From assembly GCA_963818205.1 (NCBI GenBank), contig CAWFRG010000014.1, forward strand, positions 1-64,000: 64,000 nucleotides of DNA. The letters run 5' to 3'. The position numbers were made by a program, and so were the translations under genes. Positions 44,188-52,174 of this stretch are shown one piece after another; position 1 is the stretch's first letter, and each line of letters begins with the position of its first letter. The notes below the pieces were generated by a model. It saw nothing but the letters and a program-made list of their open reading frames with translations, did no database searches and was not told the DNA's origin. The stretch comes from CAVVYV01 sp963818205 (GTDB lineage Bacteria > Actinomycetota > Thermoleophilia > Solirubrobacterales > 70-9).

Positions 44188-45157
44188 CGAAGTCCAGGTA
44201 GTCGGGGTAGGGAATCGGCTCCTGAAAGCGGGCCGCCGAGGCGATCATCGCGGCGTTGTCCGTGCAGAGCTCGATCGGGACCAGCTTCAGGGGAAGCCCC
44301 AGCTCTTCGCAGAGGGAGGCGGCACGCTCTCTGAGCTCGGTGTTGGCGGCCACTCCCCCGCCGAGCGCGACCGCCCGCCAATCCCCGGCCCGCGCCGCCC
44401 GCGCGAGCTTCGCGACGAGCTGCGAGACGATCGCGCGCTGGTAGGAGGCGGCGAGGTCGGCGCGCCGGCGCTCGGTCCGCTCGGGCCCCAGGTCGCGGAC
44501 GAGGTAGACGAGGGCCGTCTTGATCCCGCTGTAGCTGAAGTCGAGCCCCCGCTCGCTCATCGCCACCGGGAACTCGAACGCCTCGGGATCGCCCTCGCGG
44601 GCGGCGCGCTCGATCGCCGGGCCGCCCGGATAGCCCAGCCCCAGCAGCCGTGCCCCCTTGTCGAAGGCCTCCCCCGCCGCATCGTCGAGGGTGGCGCCGA
44701 GCGTCTCGAAGGAGGAGTGGTCGCGGGCGCCCGCGAGCAGGGTGTGGCCGCCGCTCGCCACCAGGCAGAGGAAGGGAGGCTCGAGCGGCTCAGGCTCGAG
44801 GAAGTTGGCGGCGACGTGACCCTGGAGGTGATCGACCGGGATCAGCGGCTTGCGGTGCGCCGCCGCCAGCGCCTTCGCGGTGCTGAGGCCGACCAGCAGC
44901 GCCCCGATCAGCCCCGGGCCGCGGGTGACCGCGATCGCCTCCACCTCCTCGATCTTCGTTTCGGCGCCAGTGAGTGCCGCCGCGACCACCGCGTTGACCA
45001 GCTCGAGGTGGTGGCGCGAGGCGACCTCGGGGACGACGCCACCGAACTCCTCGTGGAGTGCCGCCTGCGAGGAGACGACGTTGGAGAGCACCCGCGGCCC
45101 GTCGGTGACCGCGGCGCAGGTGTCATCGCAGGAGGTCTCGATCGCCAGCAGCTTCAT
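44147..45157 (-). CDS. tsaD: tRNA threonylcarbamoyladenosine transferase TsaD
   Basis: 336 residues. Transfers threonylcarbamoyl to A37 of ANN-decoding tRNAs with TsaB and TsaE. MKLLAIETSCDDTCAAV, ASRHHLELV, the metal-binding VDHLQGHV, LVASGGHT, DDAAGEAFDK and GGGVAANTELRE are all in place. ATG 45157 is the natural start; the open frame upstream adds 18 basic residues without homology. It overlaps the glutaredoxin gene by 41 bases. Confidence 0.93.
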   Translation of the reverse strand: MKLLAIETSCDDTCAAVTDGPRVLSNVVSSQAALHEEFGGVVPEVASRHHLELVNAVVAAALTGAETKIEEVEAIAVTRGPGLIGALLVGLSTAKALAAAHRKPLIPVDHLQGHVAANFLEPEPLEPPFLCLVASGGHTLLAGARDHSSFETLGATLDDAAGEAFDKGARLLGLGYPGGPAIERAAREGDPEAFEFPVAMSERGLDFSYSGIKTALVYLVRDLGPERTERRRADLAASYQRAIVSQLVAKLARAARAGDWRAVALGGGVAANTELRERAASLCEELGLPLKLVPIELCTDNAAMIASAARFQEPIPYPDYLDFDAFATDRSSLRAA

Positions 45158-45174
45158 CGGTCCGCGGCGCCGGT

Positions 45175-45681
45175 CTACGCGACGCCGGCCCGCGCCGGCG
45201 ACTCGAACCACATGATCAGGGCGTCCTCGCCGTTGTCGTGGTAGTAGCGGCGGCGGCGGCCGGCGGAGCGGAAGCCGAACTGCTGGTACATCGCGATCGC
45301 GGGACCGTTGGAGATGCGAACCTCGAGCGTGAAGCGGGCGCCCTCACCGGCCTCGTCGAAGAGCCCCTCGATCAGCTCGGTCGCCACCCCGCGCCGTCGG
45401 CGCTCGGGATTGACCGCGACGTTCATCAGGTGCCAGACGTCGTCGTAGCGAGCGCAGACGAGATAGCCGACCAGGCCGTCGTCGTCCTCGGCGGCGAGGC
45501 AGATCCCGGACGGCTTCGAGAGCTCGAGCACGAACATCGCCAGCGACCACGGGGTCGGGAACGAGCGGCGCTCGATCGCGATCACGGACGGGAGGTCGCC
45601 ATAGGCGAGCTTCCGCAGCCTCAACCCGCCGGGCTCAACCGCCTGGTCAAGGCCTATCTCGCTGAAGCCATCTCTTCGCAT
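45175..45681 (-). CDS. rimI: Ribosomal protein S18-alanine N-acetyltransferase RimI
   Basis: 168 residues of GNAT fold. FPTPWSLAMFVLEL is the RimI-specific start of the domain, the acetyl-CoA loop is RRRRGVATELI, and EVRISNGPAIAMYQQFGFR ends it. Acetylates the N-terminus of S18. Placed between tsaB and tsaD in the usual actinobacterial order; it overlaps tsaB by 35 bases. Confidence 0.9.
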   Translation of the reverse strand: MRRDGFSEIGLDQAVEPGGLRLRKLAYGDLPSVIAIERRSFPTPWSLAMFVLELSKPSGICLAAEDDDGLVGYLVCARYDDVWHLMNVAVNPERRRRGVATELIEGLFDEAGEGARFTLEVRISNGPAIAMYQQFGFRSAGRRRRYYHDNGEDALIMWFESPARAGVA

Positions 45682-46345
45682 CGGGGGGTCTCAAGTAGAC
45701 GGGCTCGATCAGGTCCGGTGGCGCCTCCGCGGTCGATTGTCCGAGGGCGCACACATCCCGCGCAGATATCCGATGTACGGGGTCCTCGGATGGCGCGACC
45801 GTGACGCCGGCGGCCTCGAGCTCTGGGCGAAATCGTACCGCCCCGTCACCGGCTGCCAGCGGGCTTGCCTCGAGCTCGGCCACCCGCCCGGCGAGCTCGG
45901 CGGGATCCGCGACCTGCGCCTCCCACAGCTCTCTGCCACCGCGGTCGTAGAGAGCGGCGAACACCTGGCCTCGCCGCGCGTCGATCACCGGCAGCAGCGG
46001 CCGCGCGTCCGCTTCGGGGTGATCGGCCAGACCGTGGGCCAGCGCCGCCAGCGAGCCCACACCCACCAGCGGCAGCCCCCGGGCCTGTGCGAGAGCGCGG
46101 GCGGTGGCGATCCCGATCCGGAGGCCCGTGTAGGAGCCGGGCCCGATCCCGACCGCGATCCGGTCGACCGCGGGCCAGCCGCCGGCGGCCTCGGCGCAGC
46201 GCTCGACCTCGACGAGCAGCACCCGCGAGTGCCGCGGGCGGCCGTCAGCGTCCGGTTCCATCGCCGCCTCGCGGAGCATCTTCCCCCCACGGGCCACCCC
46301 TACTACCGCGTCGGCGGTGGCGGTATCCATCCCGAGCACGACCAT
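45647..46345 (-). CDS. tsaB: tRNA threonylcarbamoyladenosine biosynthesis protein TsaB
   Basis: About 232 residues with the ASKHA fold. VVLGMDTATADAVVGV begins it, and GIGPGSYTGLRIGIATARAL is the family landmark. TsaB pairs with TsaD as scaffold. ATG 46345 is taken; TTG and GTG codons just upstream are also in frame. The 3' end runs into rimI. Confidence 0.88.
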   Translation of the reverse strand: MVVLGMDTATADAVVGVARGGKMLREAAMEPDADGRPRHSRVLLVEVERCAEAAGGWPAVDRIAVGIGPGSYTGLRIGIATARALAQARGLPLVGVGSLAALAHGLADHPEADARPLLPVIDARRGQVFAALYDRGGRELWEAQVADPAELAGRVAELEASPLAAGDGAVRFRPELEAAGVTVAPSEDPVHRISARDVCALGQSTAEAPPDLIEPVYLRPPDAKRWLQRDRP

Positions 46346-46396
46346 CACCAATAGAGTGCGGCGCCAACGAGCGACAAGTGGGAGAGGAGACCACTC

Positions 46397-46726
46397 ATGT
46401 CCAGGCAGTCCAGCAGGTTCACCGTCAGGGCCCGGCGCGGCTCCGCAATCGCCGCCTCGCTCGCGATCGCCGCATTTGGCGGCGCCGCCGCCGGCTGCGG
46501 CGACGACGAGGAGGAGAACGCCAACGAGGCGGTCGACTCCGTCCAGCAGGAGGTCAGCGAGGCGCAGAAGTCGATCTCGACCGCGATCGACAAAGCCGCG
46601 CAGCAGGCCACCGACGCCTCGGAGCAGGCTCAGGAGCAGGCCGCCGAAGCTCAGAAGCGGGCCCAGGAGGTCCAGAAGCAGGCCCAGGAGCAGATCGACC
46701 AGGCGCAGCAGGACTACGGGTACTGA
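46397..46726 (+). CDS. Small coiled-coil lipoprotein between tsaB and tsaE
   Basis: 109 residues. Signal peptide with lipobox AAAGCGDD; the mature part is a long Gln/Glu/Ala-rich helix (VDSVQQEVSEAQKSISTAID, KRAQEVQKQAQEQIDQAQ) like a heptad coiled coil. A GGGAGAGGAGACC ribosome-binding site precedes ATG 46397. It lies on the opposite strand from the t6A genes, divergent from tsaB and convergent with tsaE, and overlaps the tsaE end by 13 bases. Function unknown. Confidence 0.75.
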   Translation: MSRQSSRFTVRARRGSAIAASLAIAAFGGAAAGCGDDEEENANEAVDSVQQEVSEAQKSISTAIDKAAQQATDASEQAQEQAAEAQKRAQEVQKQAQEQIDQAQQDYGY

Positions 46727-47148
46727 ATCTCGACCTCGCGCTCGTCACCGCCCGCATGGCGGATGGTGATCCGGGCCCTGACGCCTTCCAGGGAGCCCGC
46801 GGCGCTCTCCGGCCACTCGACCAGGGCGACCGAGTCCGGGTCGAGATAGTCCTCGAGCAGGCCCGGGTCCTCCCGATCCAACCCCTCGAGCCGGTAGAGG
46901 TCGAGGTGCGAGACCGGCATCCGGCCGCGGTAGCGGTGGCCGATGGTGAAGGTGGGAGAGGTGACCGGCTCGGTGACCCCGAGCGCCCGGCAGGCGCCGC
47001 GGATCAGGGTGGTCTTGCCGGCGCCGAGCTCACCGCTGACGAGGACGACGTCGCCCGGGCCGAGGCCGGCCCCGATCCGCTCTCCGATCGCCTCGGTCTC
47101 TGCAGGGCTGTTGGTCCGTTCCACCATCTCAGGTAGGGCGATCATCAA
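46714..47148 (-). CDS. tsaE: tRNA threonylcarbamoyladenosine biosynthesis ATPase TsaE
   Basis: 144 residues. Walker A GELGAGKTTLIRG, PVTSPTFTIGHRYRG and VALVEWPE are TsaE landmarks. ATP hydrolysis resets the TsaBD complex. It starts the t6A gene group but is separated from tsaB by the opposite-strand lipoprotein gene. A second start (MVERTNSPAETEAIG) seven residues in is possible. Confidence 0.9.
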   Translation of the reverse strand: MMIALPEMVERTNSPAETEAIGERIGAGLGPGDVVLVSGELGAGKTTLIRGACRALGVTEPVTSPTFTIGHRYRGRMPVSHLDLYRLEGLDREDPGLLEDYLDPDSVALVEWPESAAGSLEGVRARITIRHAGGDEREVEIQYP

Positions 47149-47169
47149 ACGGGTCGCTCCTCCGGCATC

Positions 47170-48181
47170 TCACGGGTCGCGGTCGCGCGCGCCTTGCACG
47201 ATCGGAGCGCCCCCGGGTGAACGCGGCAGCGCCGCGAGGCGCACGTCCCTGCTGACCTCGTGCAGCTCGCGAGGCAGCTCCGCGATCCGGGCGTTGCCGA
47301 GCAGCTCCATCTCCTCACCCAGCGGGACGAAGAAGTCGTCGTAGTGAGTCGGGACGACAGCGGCGGGATCGAGTCGAGAGAGGATCCGCGCCCAGTAGCG
47401 CTCGGTGAAGTTGCGACCAGCGATCCCCGCGAGAAACACGTCGACTCCGCGGTGGCGAATCGCGTCGTCGAGCAGCTCAGCGCTCCCCTGGTGGTAGAGG
47501 GTGACCCCGCCGACCGCGATGTGGATCCCCCAGACCTGACCGCAGCGGTAGGCGCTCGGTGCAAGCCGATCGAGATGGTCGCAGGTGAGCTCGCCGGCGT
47601 AGGGAACGGCGAGCCCGAGCAGCAGCTTGGAGTGCGCGCTGGGAACGAAGCTGACCTCGAAGGGTCCGAGCTCGTAGGTCCTGTACGGCTCGACCTCGAC
47701 CGCCTGGTCGCCGAGGCCATGGAGCCGCATCAGCGTGGCCAGCGATTTCGACCCATACGCTTTGCAGCCGTGGCGCCGGGCGATCGCAGGGGCGTCAACC
47801 GCGTGGTCGAAATGCGTGTGGCCAACCAGAACCCCAACCACCCGGTCGTCCGCGGAGAGGAACTCGATCGAGCGCGCGCGGATCGGGGACCGCGGCCCGG
47901 CGGAACAGGAGGCTTCTGAGCGGGACTCGCGAGACGTACGGATCGACGAAGAGCGTTCTCCCTTCGAAGCTCAGCCGATAGCCCGATACCCCGAGCCACT
48001 CGATTTCGAGACCGGGCGGAAGCCTCAGGGGGTCGCTCTGAAGCTCGCTCAGTACCTGCCGGTCGTCCTTCAGCCGCGCCCGCTTGGTCGCGGCAGATCC
48101 CACCAGCTCAGCCGCATGGCGTGCTGCTTGGAACACCCGCCGAGCGTACCCACGCCCGAACGCGAACGCGCCGGAAGGCAC
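47170..48181 (-). CDS. Metallo-beta-lactamase-fold hydrolase (one frameshift)
   Basis: The N-terminal part EIEWLGVSGYRLSFEGRTLF and VDPYVSRVPLRSLL is in one frame and GHTHFDHAVDAPAIARRHG with the HxHxDH metal motif in another. The change near 47870 (CGAGTTC) is one surplus G. Further metal ligands lie in PSAHSK and PTHYDDFF. Resembles the UlaG/YcbL-like group of MBL proteins; substrate unknown. GTG 48181 gives the longest N-terminus, but its first 40 residues are not clearly conserved. Confidence 0.75.
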
Positions 48182-48197
48182 CTGCCAAGCTCATGGC

Positions 48198-49181
48198 ATG
48201 ACCGAGGCGATTCGGGATGCCGATGAGGAGTCCTTCGCCGAGCTCATCGAGCCGCACCGCCGCGAGCTGCATGCCCACTGCTACCGGATGCTGGGCTCCG
48301 TTCACGACGCAGACGACGCGCTCCAGGAAACACTGTTGGGGGCCTGGAAGGGGCGGGGCGGCTTCGAGGGCCGCAGCTCGCTGCGTTCCTGGCTCTATGC
48401 GATCGCCACGAACGCCTGCCTGCGAATTCTCGAGCGACGAAAGCGGCGCGAGCTGCCCGGAGGCGCCGGACTCGGGGACGATCCGCGCGAGCCGCTCGGC
48501 GAGCCGCTGGCCGAGTCGGTCTGGATCGAGCCCTATCCGGACGAGCTCCTGCGCTACGAGAACCGCGAGAGCGTCGAGCTCGCGTACGTCGCCGCCCTTC
48601 AGCTCTTGCCGCCCAATCAGCGCGCCGCGCTGATCTTGCGCGAGGTCCTCGGCTTCAGCGCGCGGGAGACGGCCGAGATCCTCGACACCTCGGTCGCCTC
48701 GGTCAACAGCGCCCTGCAGCGGGCCCGCGCGAAGCTCGAGCGGGAGCTTCCGGCCCGCTCGCAGCAGGAGACGCTGCAAGCGCTCGGAGACGAGCGCTCT
48801 CGCGAGCTGGTTGCCCGCTTCGTCGACGCCTGGAACCGCGCCGACGTTGCGGGGATCGTCGCGATGCTGAGCGAAGAGGCGAGCTTCTCGATGCCGCCGC
48901 TGCCGACCTGGTTTCGGGGCAAGGACGACATTGCGGCATTCATCACCGGGCGCGTCTTCAGCTCGAAATGGCGGTTCGAGGCGACCAGCGCCGGCGGACA
49001 GCCCGCGATGGCCGGCTACCGGCGCGATCGCGAGAGCGGGCGCGACCGGCTCGACGTGCTGGTCGTCCTCACCTTCGAGGGCGAGCTGGTCGCGGCGATC
49101 ACCACTTTCATCGGCACCGGCGTACTCGCTCGCATTGCGCCGCCGGGGACTCCACACCGGACCGATGAGTTCCGGCCCTGA
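48198..49181 (+). CDS. SigJ-like ECF sigma factor with C-terminal SnoaL/NTF2 domain
   Basis: 327 residues. Region 2 (LHAHCYRMLGSVHDADDALQ, SLRSWLYAIATNACLRILER) and region 4 (LQLLPPNQRAALILREVLGF, SARETAEILDTSVASVNSAL) are typical of the TIGR02960-type group. The NTF2-like domain from about 210 (ARFVDAWNRADVAGIVAMLS) modulates such sigma factors in place of an anti-sigma protein. It is followed after 49 bases by an SDR gene, a common target pairing. Confidence 0.88.
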   Translation: MTEAIRDADEESFAELIEPHRRELHAHCYRMLGSVHDADDALQETLLGAWKGRGGFEGRSSLRSWLYAIATNACLRILERRKRRELPGGAGLGDDPREPLGEPLAESVWIEPYPDELLRYENRESVELAYVAALQLLPPNQRAALILREVLGFSARETAEILDTSVASVNSALQRARAKLERELPARSQQETLQALGDERSRELVARFVDAWNRADVAGIVAMLSEEASFSMPPLPTWFRGKDDIAAFITGRVFSSKWRFEATSAGGQPAMAGYRRDRESGRDRLDVLVVLTFEGELVAAITTFIGTGVLARIAPPGTPHRTDEFRP

Positions 49182-49230
49182 GACCGCTCTCAATCGGTAG
49201 ACGCAGTTCCCGCTAACGAAGGAGATCAAG

Positions 49231-50022
49231 ATGATGCTGGAAGACAAGACCGCGGTGATCTACGGCGGCGGCGGTGCGATCGGCGGCGCGGTCGCCCGCG
49301 CATTTGCGGCTGAGGGAGCAAATCTTTTTCTCACCGGGCACAAACCGGCACCCGTCGAAGCGGTCGCCAAGGACATCGTCTCCGCCGGCGGATCCGCCGA
49401 GGCGGCGGAGGTCGACGCTCTCGACGAGCAGGCGGTGGACAAGCATCTACAGTCCGTGATCGACAAGGCGGGCCGCGTCGATATCTCGTTCAACGCGGTC
49501 GGGATCCCGGATACGAAGATTGTGGGTGTGCCTCTGGCCGAGCTGGATGTCGAGCAGTTCTCCCTGCCGATCACGGCCTACGCTACGTCGTACTTCCTGA
49601 CCGCACGCCAGGCCGCAAGGCACATGATTCCAAATGAATCGGGGGTGATCATGACCGTCACCGCAGTCCCCTCGCGGACGGGCACCCCATTGAACGGAGG
49701 CTACGGTCCGGCGCAGGCCGCCAAGGAGGCACTCACTCGAGAGCTATCCGCCGAGCTCGCACCTGAGGGCATTCGCGTGGTCGGTCTGCGGCCATACGGC
49801 ATACCGGAGGCAGGCTCGCTGAAGGAAGTCTTCGACGCCAAGGCAAAAGGATCGGGCACGAGCTGGGAACAGTGGCAAGAGTTGATCGCAAGCAGGAACC
49901 ACGCGCGACGGCTCATGACACTCGAGGAGATGGCAAACATGGCGGTCTTCATGGCGTCCGATAAAGCAAGCGGGATGACGGGAACGACCGTCAACTTGAG
50001 CATGGGGAGTCTGGACGACTAG
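49231..50022 (+). CDS. Short-chain dehydrogenase/reductase-like protein, catalytic Lys replaced
   Basis: 263 residues. The nucleotide loop YGGGGAIGGAVARAFAAEG (G-x3-G-x-G) is present. At the active site Tyr is kept in GGYGPAQAAKEAL but position +4, Lys in active SDRs, is Gln. From memory, a subgroup of SDRs linked with SigJ-type sigma factors shows such changes. It may be a non-classical reductase or a binding protein. An AAGGAGA site precedes ATG 49231. Confidence 0.82.
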   Translation: MMLEDKTAVIYGGGGAIGGAVARAFAAEGANLFLTGHKPAPVEAVAKDIVSAGGSAEAAEVDALDEQAVDKHLQSVIDKAGRVDISFNAVGIPDTKIVGVPLAELDVEQFSLPITAYATSYFLTARQAARHMIPNESGVIMTVTAVPSRTGTPLNGGYGPAQAAKEALTRELSAELAPEGIRVVGLRPYGIPEAGSLKEVFDAKAKGSGTSWEQWQELIASRNHARRLMTLEEMANMAVFMASDKASGMTGTTVNLSMGSLDD

Positions 50023-50053
50023 CGGCTAAGCGACCTCGCCTGTACGCCAGGCG

Positions 50054-50704
50054 CTAGCCGAAGAGGCCCATCTGGTCGGGCTCGCGCTCGCGATCCGGGA
50101 CCAACGGCTCCGGTCCCTCGGGTAAAGCCCGGTCGAGCAGCTCGGGGATCCCCTCGAAGTCCTGGCGGAGCTGATCGGCGACGGCGGGCGTCCGCAGGCC
50201 GGCGGCGGGATGAAAGAGCGGAAGCAGATAGACGGGCCGGCCCCCGATCACGTGCTCCTGGGCGGTACCCCGCACCCTGGTGATCCCGGTCGGATTGCCG
50301 GTGAGCAGCTTGGTGGCGAAGTTTCCAAGGGTGGCGATCACCCGCGGCTGGATCAACTCGATCCTCTTCTCCAGCCACGGCCGGCAGGAGTCGATCTCCC
50401 CGCCCTGGGGGTCGCGGTTGCCCGGTGGCCGGCAGAGGAGGAGGTTGTTGATGAAGACGTCCTCGCGCTTCAGTCCGATCCCCTCGAGGAGCTCGGTGAG
50501 AAAGCCACCCGCGCGGCCGACGAAGGGCAATCCCTGCCGGTCCTCCTCGGCGCCCGGAGCCTCACCAACGAACATCAGGTCGGCGTCCGCGTTGCCGGCT
50601 CCGAAGACGACCGAGTTGCGGGTCTCGGCCAGCGGACATAGCTCGCAGACCGAGGCCTGGTTGTAGACCTCGACCAGGGCCTCACGCCGCCCGGCGGCGT
50701 CCAT
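50054..50704 (-). CDS. Type-4 uracil-DNA glycosylase (Fe-S)
   Basis: 216 residues. CELCPLAETRNSVVFGAGN supplies two Fe-S cysteines and GEAPGAEEDRQGLPFVGRAG the uracil-binding motif; LCRPPGNRDP and the C-terminal FHPAAGLR complete family 4. Removes uracil from DNA. ATG 50704 shares one base with the stop of the FmdB-like gene, so the two are co-expressed; the long open frame upstream has no homology. Confidence 0.9.
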   Translation of the reverse strand: MDAAGRREALVEVYNQASVCELCPLAETRNSVVFGAGNADADLMFVGEAPGAEEDRQGLPFVGRAGGFLTELLEGIGLKREDVFINNLLLCRPPGNRDPQGGEIDSCRPWLEKRIELIQPRVIATLGNFATKLLTGNPTGITRVRGTAQEHVIGGRPVYLLPLFHPAAGLRTPAVADQLRQDFEGIPELLDRALPEGPEPLVPDREREPDQMGLFG

Positions 50705-50997
50705 CAACGATTTCCCCTCGGGCCGGCCCGCCGGGTTGCCGCGCGGCGCTCGGCTGCCCGCTGCTGCTTGAAGCGCTGCTTGGCGCCCCCCCGGTCGGTG
50801 CCGCGCTTGTCCTCGAGTCGCCTCTTCTGGTTGGGCGTGAGCTGGCGGGGCACCGGCGCGTAGGGCGAGATCCGGCGCTTCAACTCGGTGGCGCCGCATT
50901 CCGGGCACTTGACCTCGGTGGCCTTGGTTCCGTGTGATCCGACCAGCTCCTCGAAGCGGTGCCCGCATTTGAGGCAATCGAACTCGTGGATCGGCAT
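50704..50997 (-). CDS. FmdB-family zinc-ribbon protein
   Basis: 97 residues. MPIHEFDCLKCGHRFEELV and VKCPECGATELKRRIS provide two CxxC pairs for one zinc. The rest is basic (RRLEDKRGTDRGGAKQRFKQ). FmdB proteins were proposed as regulators, but most are uncharacterised. Its ATG is at 50997; it heads the operon with the glycosylase. Confidence 0.85.
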   Translation of the reverse strand: MPIHEFDCLKCGHRFEELVGSHGTKATEVKCPECGATELKRRISPYAPVPRQLTPNQKRRLEDKRGTDRGGAKQRFKQQRAAERRAATRRAGPRGNR

Positions 50998-51097
50998 CAC
51001 CCTGATGGTAGTTCGGGGGTCCGACCCAGACCACCGTTCCCGGGACCGCAAAATGCGCCCGTTTGGAGCACCTGGGCGGCTGCCCGGCACCCCTCCC

Positions 51098-51103
51098 TAT
51101 AAT
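51098..51103 (+). promoter_or_regulatory. -10 element of the panC-panB operon
   Basis: A perfect TATAAT lies about 195 bases before panC. No convincing -35 sits 17 bases upstream. The long 5' leader contains a short open frame (51191-51301). Confidence 0.45.
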
Positions 51104-51190
51104 CCGCCGCAGGCCGTGACCCGGGACCGGGCGCGGACCACGAGCTCCTCTCATCGTCCCAAGACCACTGGAAGCCGTCTGGTATCTCCG

Positions 51191-51301
51191 ATGCGGGAAC
51201 TGGAACGGGAAACACTCCCCTCCCCCCTGAGCGACGCCCTCGGCGGCGCCCAGCGAACCGCGGCCGCCGCCGGGTATACGACCGACCAGGTGACCGGATG
51301 A
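51191..51301 (+). CDS. Possible 36-residue leader peptide upstream of panC
   Basis: Reads MRELERETLPSPLSDALGG and ends in a TGA overlapping the panC ATG (ATGA), so its translation would feed into panC. The Shine-Dalgarno site is poor and I know no homologue. It may be a real coupled peptide or chance. Confidence 0.3.
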   Translation: MRELERETLPSPLSDALGGAQRTAAAAGYTTDQVTG

Positions 51302-52158
51302 AGGTCGTACGCACCAAGGCCGAGCTCCGCGAGGCGCTCGCTGAGCCTCGGCGCCAGGGCGCCCGGATCGGGCTGGTGCCGACGATGGGCTCCTTCCATG
51401 ACGGACATCTGTCGCTGATGCGCCAGGCACGGCGGGATTGCGACCTGGCCGTGGTCAGCGTTTTCGTCAACCCGACCCAGTTCGGCCCCGGCGAGGACCT
51501 CGATGCATACCCCCGCGACGAGCAGGGAGATGTCGAGGCCGCCGAGCGCGAGGGCGTCGACCTGCTCTGGGCTCCGCAGCCCGAGGAGATCTACCCCGAG
51601 GGCTTCAGCACCACGGTCGACGTCGACGCCAGACTCACCGGAGTGCTCGAGGGGGATCCAAAGCAGCGCGGACCCTCCCACTTCCGCGGCGTCACCACGG
51701 TCGTCGCGAAGCTCTTCAACGCGGTCCAGCCAGACGTCGCCTACTTCGGGGGCAAGGACGCCCAGCAGGCGGTGGTGATCGAGCGGATGGTCCGCGACCT
51801 CGACTTTCCCGTCGAGATCGAAGTGCTGCCAACCGTGCGCGAGCCCGATGGGCTGGCAATGAGCTCGCGCAACGCGTACCTCAGGGGCGAGGAGCGCAGT
51901 CGCGCCCGGACTCTTTCCAAGGCGCTGCGCGCGGCCGACGAGGCCGCCAGGCAGGGCGAGCGCTCGGCGACTGTCTTGATCGAGACCATCGAGAGCGAAC
52001 TTCGTAACGCGGGAATCGAGCCGGAGTACGTGGAGGCGCTCGACGCAGAGGACCTCTCCCCGGTCGCGGAGCTGAACGGCCGGCGGGTGCTGGTCGCCGT
52101 CGCCGCCCAGGTAGGCCGGGCGCGGCTGATCGACAACGTCGTCATCGAACCGACTTGA
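51298..52158 (+). CDS. panC: Pantothenate synthetase
   Basis: 286 residues. Joins pantoate and beta-alanine with ATP, the last step to vitamin B5. VPTMGSFHDGHLSLMRQAR contains the HIGH-type site, FVNPTQFGPGEDLDAYPR binds pantoate, and GGKDAQQ and MSSRNAYL (KMSKS-like) are in place. Followed after 16 bases by panB. Confidence 0.94.
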   Translation: MKVVRTKAELREALAEPRRQGARIGLVPTMGSFHDGHLSLMRQARRDCDLAVVSVFVNPTQFGPGEDLDAYPRDEQGDVEAAEREGVDLLWAPQPEEIYPEGFSTTVDVDARLTGVLEGDPKQRGPSHFRGVTTVVAKLFNAVQPDVAYFGGKDAQQAVVIERMVRDLDFPVEIEVLPTVREPDGLAMSSRNAYLRGEERSRARTLSKALRAADEAARQGERSATVLIETIESELRNAGIEPEYVEALDAEDLSPVAELNGRRVLVAVAAQVGRARLIDNVVIEPT

Positions 52159-52174
52159 CCGAGCCGAACTTGCT

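Noticed and set aside
51104..51297. Riboswitch upstream of panC
   Set aside because: I looked for cobalamin, TPP and other known conserved boxes and found none that matched convincingly.
50705..51430. N-terminal extension of the uracil-DNA glycosylase frame
   Set aside because: The extension overlaps the FmdB-like gene in another frame and has no homology; ATG 50704 is the natural start.
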